Assembly (NCBI GenBank): GCA_051652645.1
Contig: JBOFUP010000011.1
Coordinates: forward strand, 1 to 5,929
Origin: UBA7332 sp051652645
GTDB lineage: Bacteria > Bacteroidota > Bacteroidia > Bacteroidales > UBA7332
Length of the DNA: 5,929 nt
Direction of reading: 5' to 3'
The translations under genes were made by a program, and so were the position numbers. Shown piece after piece: positions 1 to 5,915 of the stretch. The notes under the pieces were generated by a model. It was not told the origin of the DNA. It ran no database searches and saw nothing but the letters and a program-made list of their open reading frames with translations. The number at the start of each line of letters is the position of its first letter. The stretch's first letter is position 1.

Positions 1-12
1 GATTATTATTAT

Positions 13-20
13 TATATTTG
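13..20 (+). promoter_or_regulatory. Candidate Bacteroidetes -7 promoter element for the glycogen-synthase-like gene
   Basis: TATATTTG is an exact match to TAnnTTTG, the -7 element recognised by the Bacteroidetes primary sigma factor. The partner -33 element (TTTG about 19-20 bases upstream) would lie before the window begins, so only half of the promoter can be judged. Transcription would start near position 26, leaving a leader of about 45 bases before the ATG at 72. The surrounding AT-rich (TTA)n run makes chance matches easier, so confidence is moderate. Confidence 0.5.
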
Positions 21-71
21 CGTCTAATATACTTATTGAAACGTAACAAACAAGCATTATACGAAAAAGAA

Positions 72-896
72 ATGGCACAAAGGGTCTTATTTATATCGCA
101 AGAGGTTACACCTTACTTACCAGAAACAGAGATTTCAACAATTAGTAGATTTTTGCCTCAAGGTATTCAAGAGAGAGGCAAGGAGATTAGAACCTTCATG
201 CCTCGTTATGGGAGTGTAAATGAGCGTCGCAATCAACTACATGAGGTGATTCGCCTCTCTGGAATGAACCTTATTATTGATGATAATGATCACCCTTTGA
301 TAATTAAGGTAGCATCAATTCAATCTGCTCGTATGCAGGTTTATTTCATTGATAATGATGATTACTTCCAACGTAAACGTCTTTTTGACGACGAGGATGG
401 GGTAGAGTTTAAGGATAATGATGAACGTAGTATTTTCTTTGTTCGTGGTGTTCTTGAAACAGTAAAAAAGCTTAGATGGATACCAGATGTGGTTCATTGT
501 CATGGATGGTTTTCGGCTTTAGCAGCGCTTTATATAAAGAGAGCATATGCTGATGATCCTTGCTTTTCTAATACTAAGATTGTTATCTCTGTATATGATA
601 ACGATTTTAAAACACCTTTCGGCGACAACTTCTCTAATCTAGTAAAGATGGATGGAATTGTTGATGATGATCTTCTTAGTGTTGAGGGTAAAGAAGTCTC
701 ATGCGAGGATCTTTATAAATTCACAATTGAGTTTGCTGATGGAGTTATTCAAGGCTCGAAAGAAGTTAATCCTTCAGTGATGGAATTCGCTCGAGAAAGA
801 GGTATACCTGTGTTAGATTATCAAGGAGCTGAAGATTATATGGATAAGTTCAATGAATTTTACGACATAGTTTGGGAGAAGGCTAGTGAAAAATAA
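72..896 (+). CDS. Glycogen/starch synthase-like protein: GT5 N-terminal domain only, probably not a standard synthase
   Basis: This 274-residue protein resembles the N-terminal Rossmann domain of bacterial glycogen synthase (GlgA, family GT5), a cytoplasmic enzyme that adds ADP-glucose to glucan chains. Visible landmarks are the first strand and loop MAQRVLFISQEVTPYLPE (1-18), PRYG (44-47), the DNDDYFQRKRLF region (95-106), FVRGVLE (123-129), PDVVHCHGWFSAL (138-150, the place of the HAHDW histidine motif) and ADGVIQGSKEV (222-232). Two essentials are absent. The donor-binding KxGGL loop after strand 1 is replaced by PETEIST, and the C-terminal GT1 domain is missing (usual GlgA is about 480 residues). 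The reading frame ends cleanly, so this is not visible decay; short proteins of this kind are annotated in many Bacteroidetes. The ATG at 72 is preferred over an in-frame TTG at 18, because the TTG lies inside the promoter element and the family N-terminus begins at MAQRVLF. A regulatory or altered catalytic role is inference. Confidence 0.85.
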   Translation: MAQRVLFISQEVTPYLPETEISTISRFLPQGIQERGKEIRTFMPRYGSVNERRNQLHEVIRLSGMNLIIDDNDHPLIIKVASIQSARMQVYFIDNDDYFQRKRLFDDEDGVEFKDNDERSIFFVRGVLETVKKLRWIPDVVHCHGWFSALAALYIKRAYADDPCFSNTKIVISVYDNDFKTPFGDNFSNLVKMDGIVDDDLLSVEGKEVSCEDLYKFTIEFADGVIQGSKEVNPSVMEFARERGIPVLDYQGAEDYMDKFNEFYDIVWEKASEK

Positions 897-965
897 TAAA
901 TAGATCGGGGTTATTTCTTTGTGTTTTATCATTGATTTGCTCTGATTGATAATCTATTTAATAAG

Positions 966-2375
966 ATGAAAATCAGTTTTTTAACTCTTATAGCGCTCCT
1001 TGCGCTTAGCTTTAGTTCTTGTGATGATACGCTCACTGAAGTGGGTGGGTCTTTGCAACCAGATAAGGATAAGGTAGAGGTGTTTACAGATACGTTCTAT
1101 GTTGAGGCAGCAACAGTTAAGGTTGACTCTATATACCTTAGGACTACTTACGGTACTCTGGGAAGCTATTCAGATCAGTCTTATGGATCGCTTAGCGCAG
1201 ATTATGCAGCACAATTCTATTGCCCTAAGGGGTTGTTGGCTTATGAGCCTCTTGATGATCGTGTTGATTCTGTAGTCATGCGTCTTTATATTGGAGCCTC
1301 GATTGGAGATACGTTAGCTCCTATGCAGGTGTCTGTATATGAGATTGACAGGGATTTGCAGCCTAATTATTATACCAATGCTAAGCCCTCGGATTTTACT
1401 ACTCGTTCTAATTTGTTAGGTCAGACTGGTTATTCTATCTATAATCCTTCAATTCCTGACTCTATTAGAGAGGATGATAGCTTTAGCCCGTCGATAGATG
1501 TGAAGTTTTCTCAAGAGTTTGTTGACAGATTCTATAGTGAGTATAAGAATAACAGATCAACATTTGATGATTTAGAGAGCTTTCAGAAGTTTTTTAAGGG
1601 AACTTATGTTGAACATACATTTGGTACGGGGGCTTTGACAACTGTTTCTAGAACTGAGATTCAATTTCACTATAAGTATGTAAATGAGTATGAGGATGAT
1701 GAGGGAGAGATGGTTAAAGACACTCTTTCGGCTATCTCTTCATTGGCTGTTACTAATGAGGTTCTTCAGGTTAATAATATCACAAGTAATGGTACTGAGG
1801 AGTTGTTAGATCCTGCAAATAATATAAAGAATAGCTACATAAAGAGTCCTGCAGGGCTTTTCTCTGAAGTAACTATACCTGTTGGGGAGATGTTGAGTAA
1901 AACTGAGGGGGCTCAAATAAATAGCCTTAAGCTTAGTTTTGGTGTCTCTGCACCGGCTTCGGTATCAGAAGTTTTGACCCCACCTACTTATATTATGCTT
2001 ATTCCTAAAGAGAATCTTGTTGAGTTTTTTGAGAAAGGGATGTTGCCAAATGATACAACTGCAACATTTGTAGGTTCTTACTCTAGTAGTACGTATACAT
2101 ATAGCTTTAATAACTTGTCTAAGATGATAGAGTATTTTAGAAAGCAATATGTAGATGTGGATGATTTTGCTGGGTTAACGCAGTCGATGTTAATAGTTCC
2201 TATTTATGCTTCTTATACAGAGCAGTATGACTATTATACTGGAGGGTATATAAGTGTTCTCAATGATATGTCTCACTACTTCCTGCCTTCGGCTGTCTCT
2301 CTTCGTAAAGAGGATATAGAGGATGTTGGTTATAGGTTTAGAATGAGCGCTATTTGGAGTCGATATAAAAAATAG
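966..2375 (+). CDS. DUF4270 family lipoprotein, function unknown
   Basis: This 469-residue protein starts with a lipoprotein signal: a lysine at 2, a hydrophobic core (residues 3-16) and a lipobox FSSC with the acylated cysteine at 19. Acidic residues follow directly (CDD), which resembles the export signal that sends Bacteroidetes lipoproteins to the outer-membrane surface; surface location is inference. The mature part is rich in Tyr, Ser, Asp and Thr and alternates hydrophobic and polar residues, suggesting a beta-rich fold. The LGSYSDQSYG stretch (65-74), followed by an A-x-F segment, fits what I recall of DUF4270. No catalytic motif is recognised. It begins 69 bases after the glycogen-synthase-like gene, with no convincing promoter between, so the two are probably co-transcribed. 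The same pairing recurs in Bacteroidetes genomes to my knowledge. Family assignment rests on recall of the N-terminal pattern plus this neighbour. Confidence 0.8.
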   Translation: MKISFLTLIALLALSFSSCDDTLTEVGGSLQPDKDKVEVFTDTFYVEAATVKVDSIYLRTTYGTLGSYSDQSYGSLSADYAAQFYCPKGLLAYEPLDDRVDSVVMRLYIGASIGDTLAPMQVSVYEIDRDLQPNYYTNAKPSDFTTRSNLLGQTGYSIYNPSIPDSIREDDSFSPSIDVKFSQEFVDRFYSEYKNNRSTFDDLESFQKFFKGTYVEHTFGTGALTTVSRTEIQFHYKYVNEYEDDEGEMVKDTLSAISSLAVTNEVLQVNNITSNGTEELLDPANNIKNSYIKSPAGLFSEVTIPVGEMLSKTEGAQINSLKLSFGVSAPASVSEVLTPPTYIMLIPKENLVEFFEKGMLPNDTTATFVGSYSSSTYTYSFNNLSKMIEYFRKQYVDVDDFAGLTQSMLIVPIYASYTEQYDYYTGGYISVLNDMSHYFLPSAVSLRKEDIEDVGYRFRMSAIWSRYKK

Positions 2376-2384
2376 AATTATTAT

Positions 2385-2437
2385 AGAAAACAAGAATGGG
2401 GTGTAATCATAGGATTTACACCCCATTCTTGTTTTCT
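2385..2437 (+). terminator. Strong 22-bp stem-loop ending the DUF4270 transcript
   Basis: A perfect inverted repeat pairs 2385-2406 with 2416-2437 around a 9-base loop (2407-2415). The stem has a GGGGTGT/ACACCCC core and an AGAAAACAAGAA/TTCTTGTTTTCT base. It begins 9 bases after the stop codon. No separate U-run follows, but the right arm itself ends in a T-rich stretch, and the left arm is A-rich, so it could work on either strand. Its place between the DUF4270 stop and the next promoter fits a terminator or a 3'-end-protecting hairpin. Confidence 0.75.
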
Positions 2438-2461
2438 GTAGTATATATTTGTGACCTTAGT

Positions 2462-2493
2462 ATTGAATTGCGATTAAATAATCAGTACATTTG
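2462..2493 (+). promoter_or_regulatory. Candidate promoter of the speB-aroB unit
   Basis: TACATTTG (2486-2493) matches the Bacteroidetes -7 element TAnnTTTG exactly. ATTG at 2462-2465 is a three-of-four match to the -33 TTTG, with a 20-base spacer. Transcription would begin near 2499, giving a short leader of about 18 bases to the ATG at 2517. It lies between the preceding hairpin and the gene, where a promoter is expected. Confidence 0.6.
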
Positions 2494-2516
2494 CTTATCT
2501 AATTAGAAGAATTATT

Positions 2517-3362
2517 ATGGAAAATTTCGCGGGATTAAGTTCGCCTTATTCAGACTATGATTTTGCTAAGGCAGTTGTTATACCAGTACCTTATGATGCA
2601 ACAAGTACCTGGGTTAGAGGCTCGGAAAAGGGTCCTGAGGCTCTTTTGGATGCCTCTGTGACTTTGGAGTGGTATGACTTGGAGACTAGGACTGAAGCAT
2701 ATAAGAATGGGATTCATACATGTGAGCCTATACTAGAGGATTCAACACCTGAGTCTCTGTGTGATGCAGTAGAATCTAAAGTTGAGAATGTTATTGCTGA
2801 TGGAAAGCTCCCATTTGTGATTGGTGGAAATCATACGGTGAGTATTGGTGCTATACGCGCAGTAGCAAAGCGTTATGATGATCTTACTGTCCTTCAGCTT
2901 GATGCGCATTCAGATCTAAGGCCATTCTATGAAGGTAGTGAGTTGAATCATGCTTGTGTAATGAATCAAGCTCAAAGACTATGCTCAACTACTCAGGTGG
3001 GTATAAGAAGTATGTGTATTGAGGAGACTCCTTTTGCTGAGAAAAGCAATATTTTTTATGCACATAATATTATGTTTGAAAATGATTGGCAGAAGAGTGC
3101 TTTGGATACTCTAAAACAGAATGTATACATAACTATTGATTTGGATGTGTTTGATCCATCTGTTTTGCCATCTACAGGAACTCCTGAGCCAGGAGGAATG
3201 TATTACTATCAAGTTCTTCATTTCCTAAGATCAGTTATTGCTAATCATAATATTGTAGGTATTGATATTGTAGAGCTTTGTCCAAATGAAAAGGAGAGAG
3301 CTTCTGATTATTTAGCTGCAAGGTTAGCTTACCAACTTCTAACATACCAGTTTAATAAGTAA
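2517..3362 (+). CDS. speB: Agmatinase (ureohydrolase family)
   Basis: This is a cytoplasmic binuclear manganese enzyme of the arginase/agmatinase superfamily, most likely hydrolysing agmatine to putrescine and urea in the arginine decarboxylase route to polyamines. At 281 residues it is full length for the family. All six expected metal ligands are visible: His106 in GGNH, Asp129, His131 and Asp133 in LDAHSD, and Asp208 and Asp210 in IDLDVFDP. The conserved STGTPEPGG loop (219-227) and GIDIVELCP (248-256) follow, as do the start-proximal PVPYDATSTW (24-33) and KGP (38-40). One oddity is Asn105, where agmatinases usually have Asp or Glu (GGDH/GGEH). The ATG at 2517 is the first available start after the promoter, and no Shine-Dalgarno is seen. 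aroB follows after 25 bases, so they are likely co-transcribed. Related ureohydrolases such as guanidinobutyrase cannot be excluded by motifs alone. Confidence 0.88.
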   Translation: MENFAGLSSPYSDYDFAKAVVIPVPYDATSTWVRGSEKGPEALLDASVTLEWYDLETRTEAYKNGIHTCEPILEDSTPESLCDAVESKVENVIADGKLPFVIGGNHTVSIGAIRAVAKRYDDLTVLQLDAHSDLRPFYEGSELNHACVMNQAQRLCSTTQVGIRSMCIEETPFAEKSNIFYAHNIMFENDWQKSALDTLKQNVYITIDLDVFDPSVLPSTGTPEPGGMYYYQVLHFLRSVIANHNIVGIDIVELCPNEKERASDYLAARLAYQLLTYQFNK

Positions 3363-3387
3363 TTGATGATTGAAATAGATAGATTGA

Positions 3388-4440
3388 ATGAAACAGAATA
3401 TTGTTCTAACAAAAAGTGTAGCTAAATCGCTTGATCAGGTTATAGATAAATTGTCTTATGATTCAATCTATCTTTTAACTGATGATAACTGTAAAGAGTA
3501 TTGTTTTCCTTTGTTATCTGATGAATTGAAATCAAAGGTTAGACTTATTACTATTACCCCAGGTGATAGTAACAAGGGTATTGATGCCCTTTCTTATGTA
3601 TGGAAGATTCTTAGTGATGAAGGTGCAACAAGAAGCAGTTTGTTGATTAATCTTGGTGGGGGCGTTATTACTGATCTCGGAGGGTTTGTTGCAGCAACAT
3701 TCAAACGGGGGATTAACTTTATTAATGTTCCCACGACATTGCTATCAGCTGTTGATGCTGCAGTAGGGGGGAAAACTGGAATAAATTTCAACGGATTGAA
3801 AAATGAGATAGGCTCTTTTTACTCTGCTACTGCTGTGCTACTTTCTGGGGAGTTTCTTAGCACTCTTTCAAGGGAGGAATTGCTCTCTGGTTATGCGGAG
3901 ATGCTTAAACATTCTTTAATTGCGAGTGATGATGAATGGAATAAGATTCTAAATTTTGATTTGCAAAAGTTAGATTGCGACCTATTAACTGATCTAATTG
4001 GTTCGTCTGTTGCAATTAAAGAGAAGATAGTTGCTGCTGACCCTTTCGAAAAAGGAATACGAAAGGCTCTTAATCTAGGGCACACTGTTGGTCATGCATT
4101 TGAGAGTTTTGCTATGAGTAGCTCAAGGGTGTTGCCACATGGCTTTGCTGTGGCTTTTGGTATATTATGTGAGCTTTATCTATCTCACAAACGATTGAAT
4201 TTTCCGATAGATAAGTTGAGATTTACAATAGACTTTGTTAAATCAAACTTCGGGATATTTCCTATTGAATGTAAATCGTATGATAGATTGATAGAGTATA
4301 TGTCTCATGATAAAAAGAATGAGAGGGGGGGGATTAACTTTACTCTTTTATCAGATATAGGAGAGATTCAGATTAATCAGGTAGCAACAAATGAGGAAAT
4401 CGTTGATATGTTGGATTTTTACCGTGAGTGTTGCTCCTAA
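3388..4440 (+). CDS. aroB: 3-dehydroquinate synthase
   Basis: AroB converts DAHP to 3-dehydroquinate, the second step of the shikimate pathway to aromatic amino acids, in the cytoplasm using NAD and a divalent metal. The 350 residues match the family's usual length. In order: PGDSNKG (58-64), the NAD-binding LGGGVITDLGGFVA (89-102), KRGINFINVPTTLLSAVDA (106-124), GGKTGIN (127-133), and SGYAEMLKH (167-175), holding metal ligand Glu171 and Lys174. Then come Lys211, Arg225 and Asn229, GHTVGHAFE (231-239, ligand His232 and active-site His236), PHG (250-252, ligand His251) and HDKKN (307-311). By alignment in my head with the Aspergillus enzyme, no catalytic residue is missing. It lies 25 bases downstream of speB with no promoter seen between. 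An eight-G run in codons 313-315 is unusual for this AT-rich DNA. The stop codon runs into an A9 tract. Confidence 0.95.
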   Translation: MKQNIVLTKSVAKSLDQVIDKLSYDSIYLLTDDNCKEYCFPLLSDELKSKVRLITITPGDSNKGIDALSYVWKILSDEGATRSSLLINLGGGVITDLGGFVAATFKRGINFINVPTTLLSAVDAAVGGKTGINFNGLKNEIGSFYSATAVLLSGEFLSTLSREELLSGYAEMLKHSLIASDDEWNKILNFDLQKLDCDLLTDLIGSSVAIKEKIVAADPFEKGIRKALNLGHTVGHAFESFAMSSSRVLPHGFAVAFGILCELYLSHKRLNFPIDKLRFTIDFVKSNFGIFPIECKSYDRLIEYMSHDKKNERGGINFTLLSDIGEIQINQVATNEEIVDMLDFYRECCS

Positions 4441-4456
4441 AAAAAAAGAGTATTAA

Positions 4457-4487
4457 TTTCGTTTGTATTCAAAAAAAATTAATTTTG
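4457..4487 (+). promoter_or_regulatory. Candidate promoter of the TPR-ribH unit
   Basis: TAATTTTG (4480-4487) matches TAnnTTTG exactly. TTTC at 4457-4460 is a three-of-four match to the -33 TTTG with a 19-base spacer, the same spacing as the tRNA promoter in this window. An A8 run (4471-4478) lies inside the spacer. Transcription would start near 4493, giving a leader of about 43 bases. A second TTTG at 4462-4465 is too close (14 bases) to serve. Confidence 0.55.
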
Positions 4488-4536
4488 TACTTCGGAATTA
4501 TATTGCTATAGACTAAACACGTAGAACTTAATTAAT

Positions 4537-5229
4537 ATGTCAAACAGAGAAACTAATCATCAAGAGAACGATCAGTTGGAGAATGTTCAAGAAGTATTGA
4601 ATAATACAGAACAGTTTATTGAGAAATATAAAAACAAATTATTAGCTGGAGTAGCAATTGTTGTATTGGCAGTTTCAGGCTTCTTTGCTTTCCAGCACTA
4701 CTATTTGGTGCCTAAAGAGAGAAAAGCTGAATCAGCTATGTATAAAGCAGAAATGGCCTTTGAGAAAGACTCATTTAAGTTAGCTCTTTATGGTAATTCT
4801 GACTTCGATGGTTTTGAGTCAATTGTTAATCAATATGGAATGACTAAAGCTGGAAATCTAGCAACTGCATATGCAGGGGTGTGTCTTTATCATCTTGGTG
4901 AGTATGAAAAAGCTATCTCATATCTTAAAGATTTTAATGGATCTGATCAGATGGTTTCACCAGAGCTTACGGGTCTTATTGGTCATTCTTATGTAGAGCT
5001 AGGTAACTTAACTGAAGGAGTTAAGTATTTTGAAAAAGCTTCTGATATGGCTAACAATGATCTAATCTCTCCTATCTTTCTTGTAGAAGCAGGTAAAATA
5101 TATTTGTCTTTGAATAATTTTAAATCTGCAGAAACTGCTTTCAATAAAGTTAAATCGAACTATCCAAACTCTGTTGAGGCTCTGGATATTGATAAGTATA
5201 TTGAGAAAGCTAGAATTCAAGCTAAATAA
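4537..5229 (+). CDS. Membrane-anchored tetratricopeptide repeat protein, YfgM-like
   Basis: The 230-residue protein has a polar, acidic N-terminal segment (1-34), one hydrophobic membrane helix at about 35-53 (LLAGVAIVVLAVSGFFAFQ), then a soluble helical part. TPR-like helix pairs are readable at about 106-132 (ATAYAGVCLYHLGEYEKAI), 144-170 (GHSYVELGNLTEGVKYFEKA) and 181-210 (EAGKIYLSLNNFKSAETAF). With positive residues (YKNK) just before the helix, the N-terminus should be cytoplasmic and the repeats periplasmic. Size, topology and the PKERKAESAMYKAEMAF stretch after the helix recall YfgM, an ancillary SecYEG subunit linked to periplasmic chaperones; a similar role is inference. ribH starts 8 bases after its stop, so the two are almost certainly co-transcribed, although no functional link to riboflavin synthesis is evident. 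The start is chosen as the first ATG after the promoter; no Shine-Dalgarno is present. Confidence 0.82.
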   Translation: MSNRETNHQENDQLENVQEVLNNTEQFIEKYKNKLLAGVAIVVLAVSGFFAFQHYYLVPKERKAESAMYKAEMAFEKDSFKLALYGNSDFDGFESIVNQYGMTKAGNLATAYAGVCLYHLGEYEKAISYLKDFNGSDQMVSPELTGLIGHSYVELGNLTEGVKYFEKASDMANNDLISPIFLVEAGKIYLSLNNFKSAETAFNKVKSNYPNSVEALDIDKYIEKARIQAK

Positions 5230-5237
5230 ATTTTAAT

Positions 5238-5738
5238 ATGGCTACAGCTTACCAGAATCTAAGTTCAACCGCAAGTTCTAATTCTATTCCTAGTGCTCTG
5301 GATATGAAATTTGCTATTGTGGTTGCTGAATGGAATCAAGATATAACATTTGCTCTAAGAGATGGAGCTGTAAATACTTTGTTAGCTAATGGGGCTTTGA
5401 AAGAGAATATAATTGTTGATTATGTTCCTGGGACCTTCGAGCTCACTTATGCTGCTAATTTGTTCATAAATCAATCTAAGGTTGATTCAGTTATTGTACT
5501 AGGAACTGTTGTACGTGGTGATACCCCTCATTTTGATTATGTTTGTCAGGGTGTGACATTTGGGATTGCTAAACTTAATTCAGAGTCTAATATTCCTGTT
5601 ATATTCGGTGTGTTGACAACAGATGATATGCAACAGGCTATCGATAGAGCTGGTGGAATTCATGGAAATAAAGGGGATGAAGCTGCAATCACTGCAATAA
5701 AAATGGTTGATTTAACTAGCAGAATTACAAGACATTGA
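5238..5738 (+). CDS. ribH: 6,7-dimethyl-8-ribityllumazine synthase
   Basis: RibH condenses 5-amino-6-ribitylamino-uracil with 3,4-dihydroxy-2-butanone 4-phosphate, the penultimate step of riboflavin synthesis, in the cytoplasm and usually as a pentamer or 60-mer shell. The 166 residues are full length. Visible motifs are FAIVVAEWN (25-33, with the aromatic substrate-stacking Trp32), VPGTFEL (63-69), GTVVRGDTPHFDYVC (89-103, with the catalytic His98), FGVLTTDDMQQAIDRAGG (123-140, with phosphate-binding Arg137) and NKGDEAA (144-150). The ATG at 5238 is preferred over the internal Met23, because the MATAYQNLS N-terminus is typical of Bacteroidetes RibH as I recall it. The other riboflavin genes are not in the window, and no FMN riboswitch is seen upstream. 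It is translated behind the TPR gene, 8 bases away. Confidence 0.96.
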   Translation: MATAYQNLSSTASSNSIPSALDMKFAIVVAEWNQDITFALRDGAVNTLLANGALKENIIVDYVPGTFELTYAANLFINQSKVDSVIVLGTVVRGDTPHFDYVCQGVTFGIAKLNSESNIPVIFGVLTTDDMQQAIDRAGGIHGNKGDEAAITAIKMVDLTSRITRH

Positions 5739-5744
5739 AAATTG

Positions 5745-5771
5745 GCAGTGAATTTTATTGAAAAAAACTGC
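5745..5771 (+). terminator. Weak candidate terminator after ribH
   Basis: GCAGT (5745-5749) can pair with ACTGC (5767-5771), and inside this TTTT (5753-5756) can pair with AAAA (5761-5764), separated by an unpaired patch. It starts 6 bases after the ribH stop. The stem is short and no T-run follows, so it is a modest candidate; its position before the tRNA promoter is the main support. Confidence 0.35.
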
Positions 5772-5779
5772 TACTAAAG

Positions 5780-5810
5780 TTTGCAGATTAAATAAAAAGC
5801 ACTACTTTTG
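5780..5810 (+). promoter_or_regulatory. Full-consensus Bacteroidetes promoter of tRNA-Tyr
   Basis: TTTG (5780-5783), a 19-base spacer and TACTTTTG (5803-5810) match both halves of the Bacteroidetes housekeeping promoter (TTTG, about 19-20 bases, TAnnTTTG). Transcription would begin near 5816, about 17 bases before the tRNA, leaving a short leader for RNase P to remove. A perfect match suits a highly expressed stable RNA. Confidence 0.8.
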
Positions 5811-5832
5811 TAACGCAATCAGATGAGAGCAC

Positions 5833-5915
5833 GGGCGAATTCCAGAGCGGCCAAATGGGGCAGACTGTAAATCTGCTGGTTTTTACCTTCGGAGGTTCGA
5901 ATCCTTCTTCGCCCA
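5833..5915 (+). tRNA. tRNA-Tyr (anticodon GTA)
   Basis: The 83-base sequence folds as a class II tRNA. The acceptor stem is GGGCGAA (5833-5839) with TTCGCCC (5908-5914), and A5915 is the discriminator. The D arm contains AGCGGCCAAA. The anticodon stem GCAGA/TCTGC (5860-5864 with 5872-5876) holds the loop CTGTAAA, with anticodon GTA at 5867-5869. The long variable arm has GGT/ACC paired (5878-5880 with 5885-5887), as expected of bacterial tRNA-Tyr. The T arm is GGAGG-TTCGAAT-CCTTC (5891-5907), with one G-U pair. The 3' CCA is not encoded (CAA follows), so it must be added by CCA nucleotidyltransferase. The window ends 14 bases later, so any further tRNA in the same transcript would not be visible. 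Confidence 0.97.

Noticed and set aside
18..71. In-frame TTG start at 18 extending the glycogen-synthase-like protein by 18 residues
   Set aside because: The TTG lies within the TAnnTTTG promoter element, the added residues are lysine-rich and unlike the family, and the ATG at 72 gives the expected MAQRVLFIS N-terminus.
911..939. TTTG repeats (918-921, 936-939) as a promoter for the DUF4270 gene
   Set aside because: The downstream copy reads TTGATTTG rather than TAnnTTTG, and the two lie far too close together for a -33/-7 pair.
2190..2426. Minus-strand open frame of 78 codons overlapping the end of the DUF4270 gene and the hairpin
   Set aside because: It runs antisense to a well-supported gene, has no family resemblance and no promoter element, and its N-terminal part is simply the hairpin. 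The other minus-strand frames at 315-503, 1965-2147, 3594-3791 and 3891-4085 are rejected on the same grounds.
2444..2451. A second exact TAnnTTTG match (TATATTTG) just after the hairpin
   Set aside because: No TTTG or TTG lies 19-21 bases upstream; the nearest is 12 bases away. The element at 2486-2493 has better spacing and position for speB. It stays possible as a minor start.
5230..5237. An FMN riboswitch controlling ribH
   Set aside because: Only 8 bases separate ribH from the gene before it, and the leader at 4493-4536 is too short and lacks the conserved RFN-element sequences.
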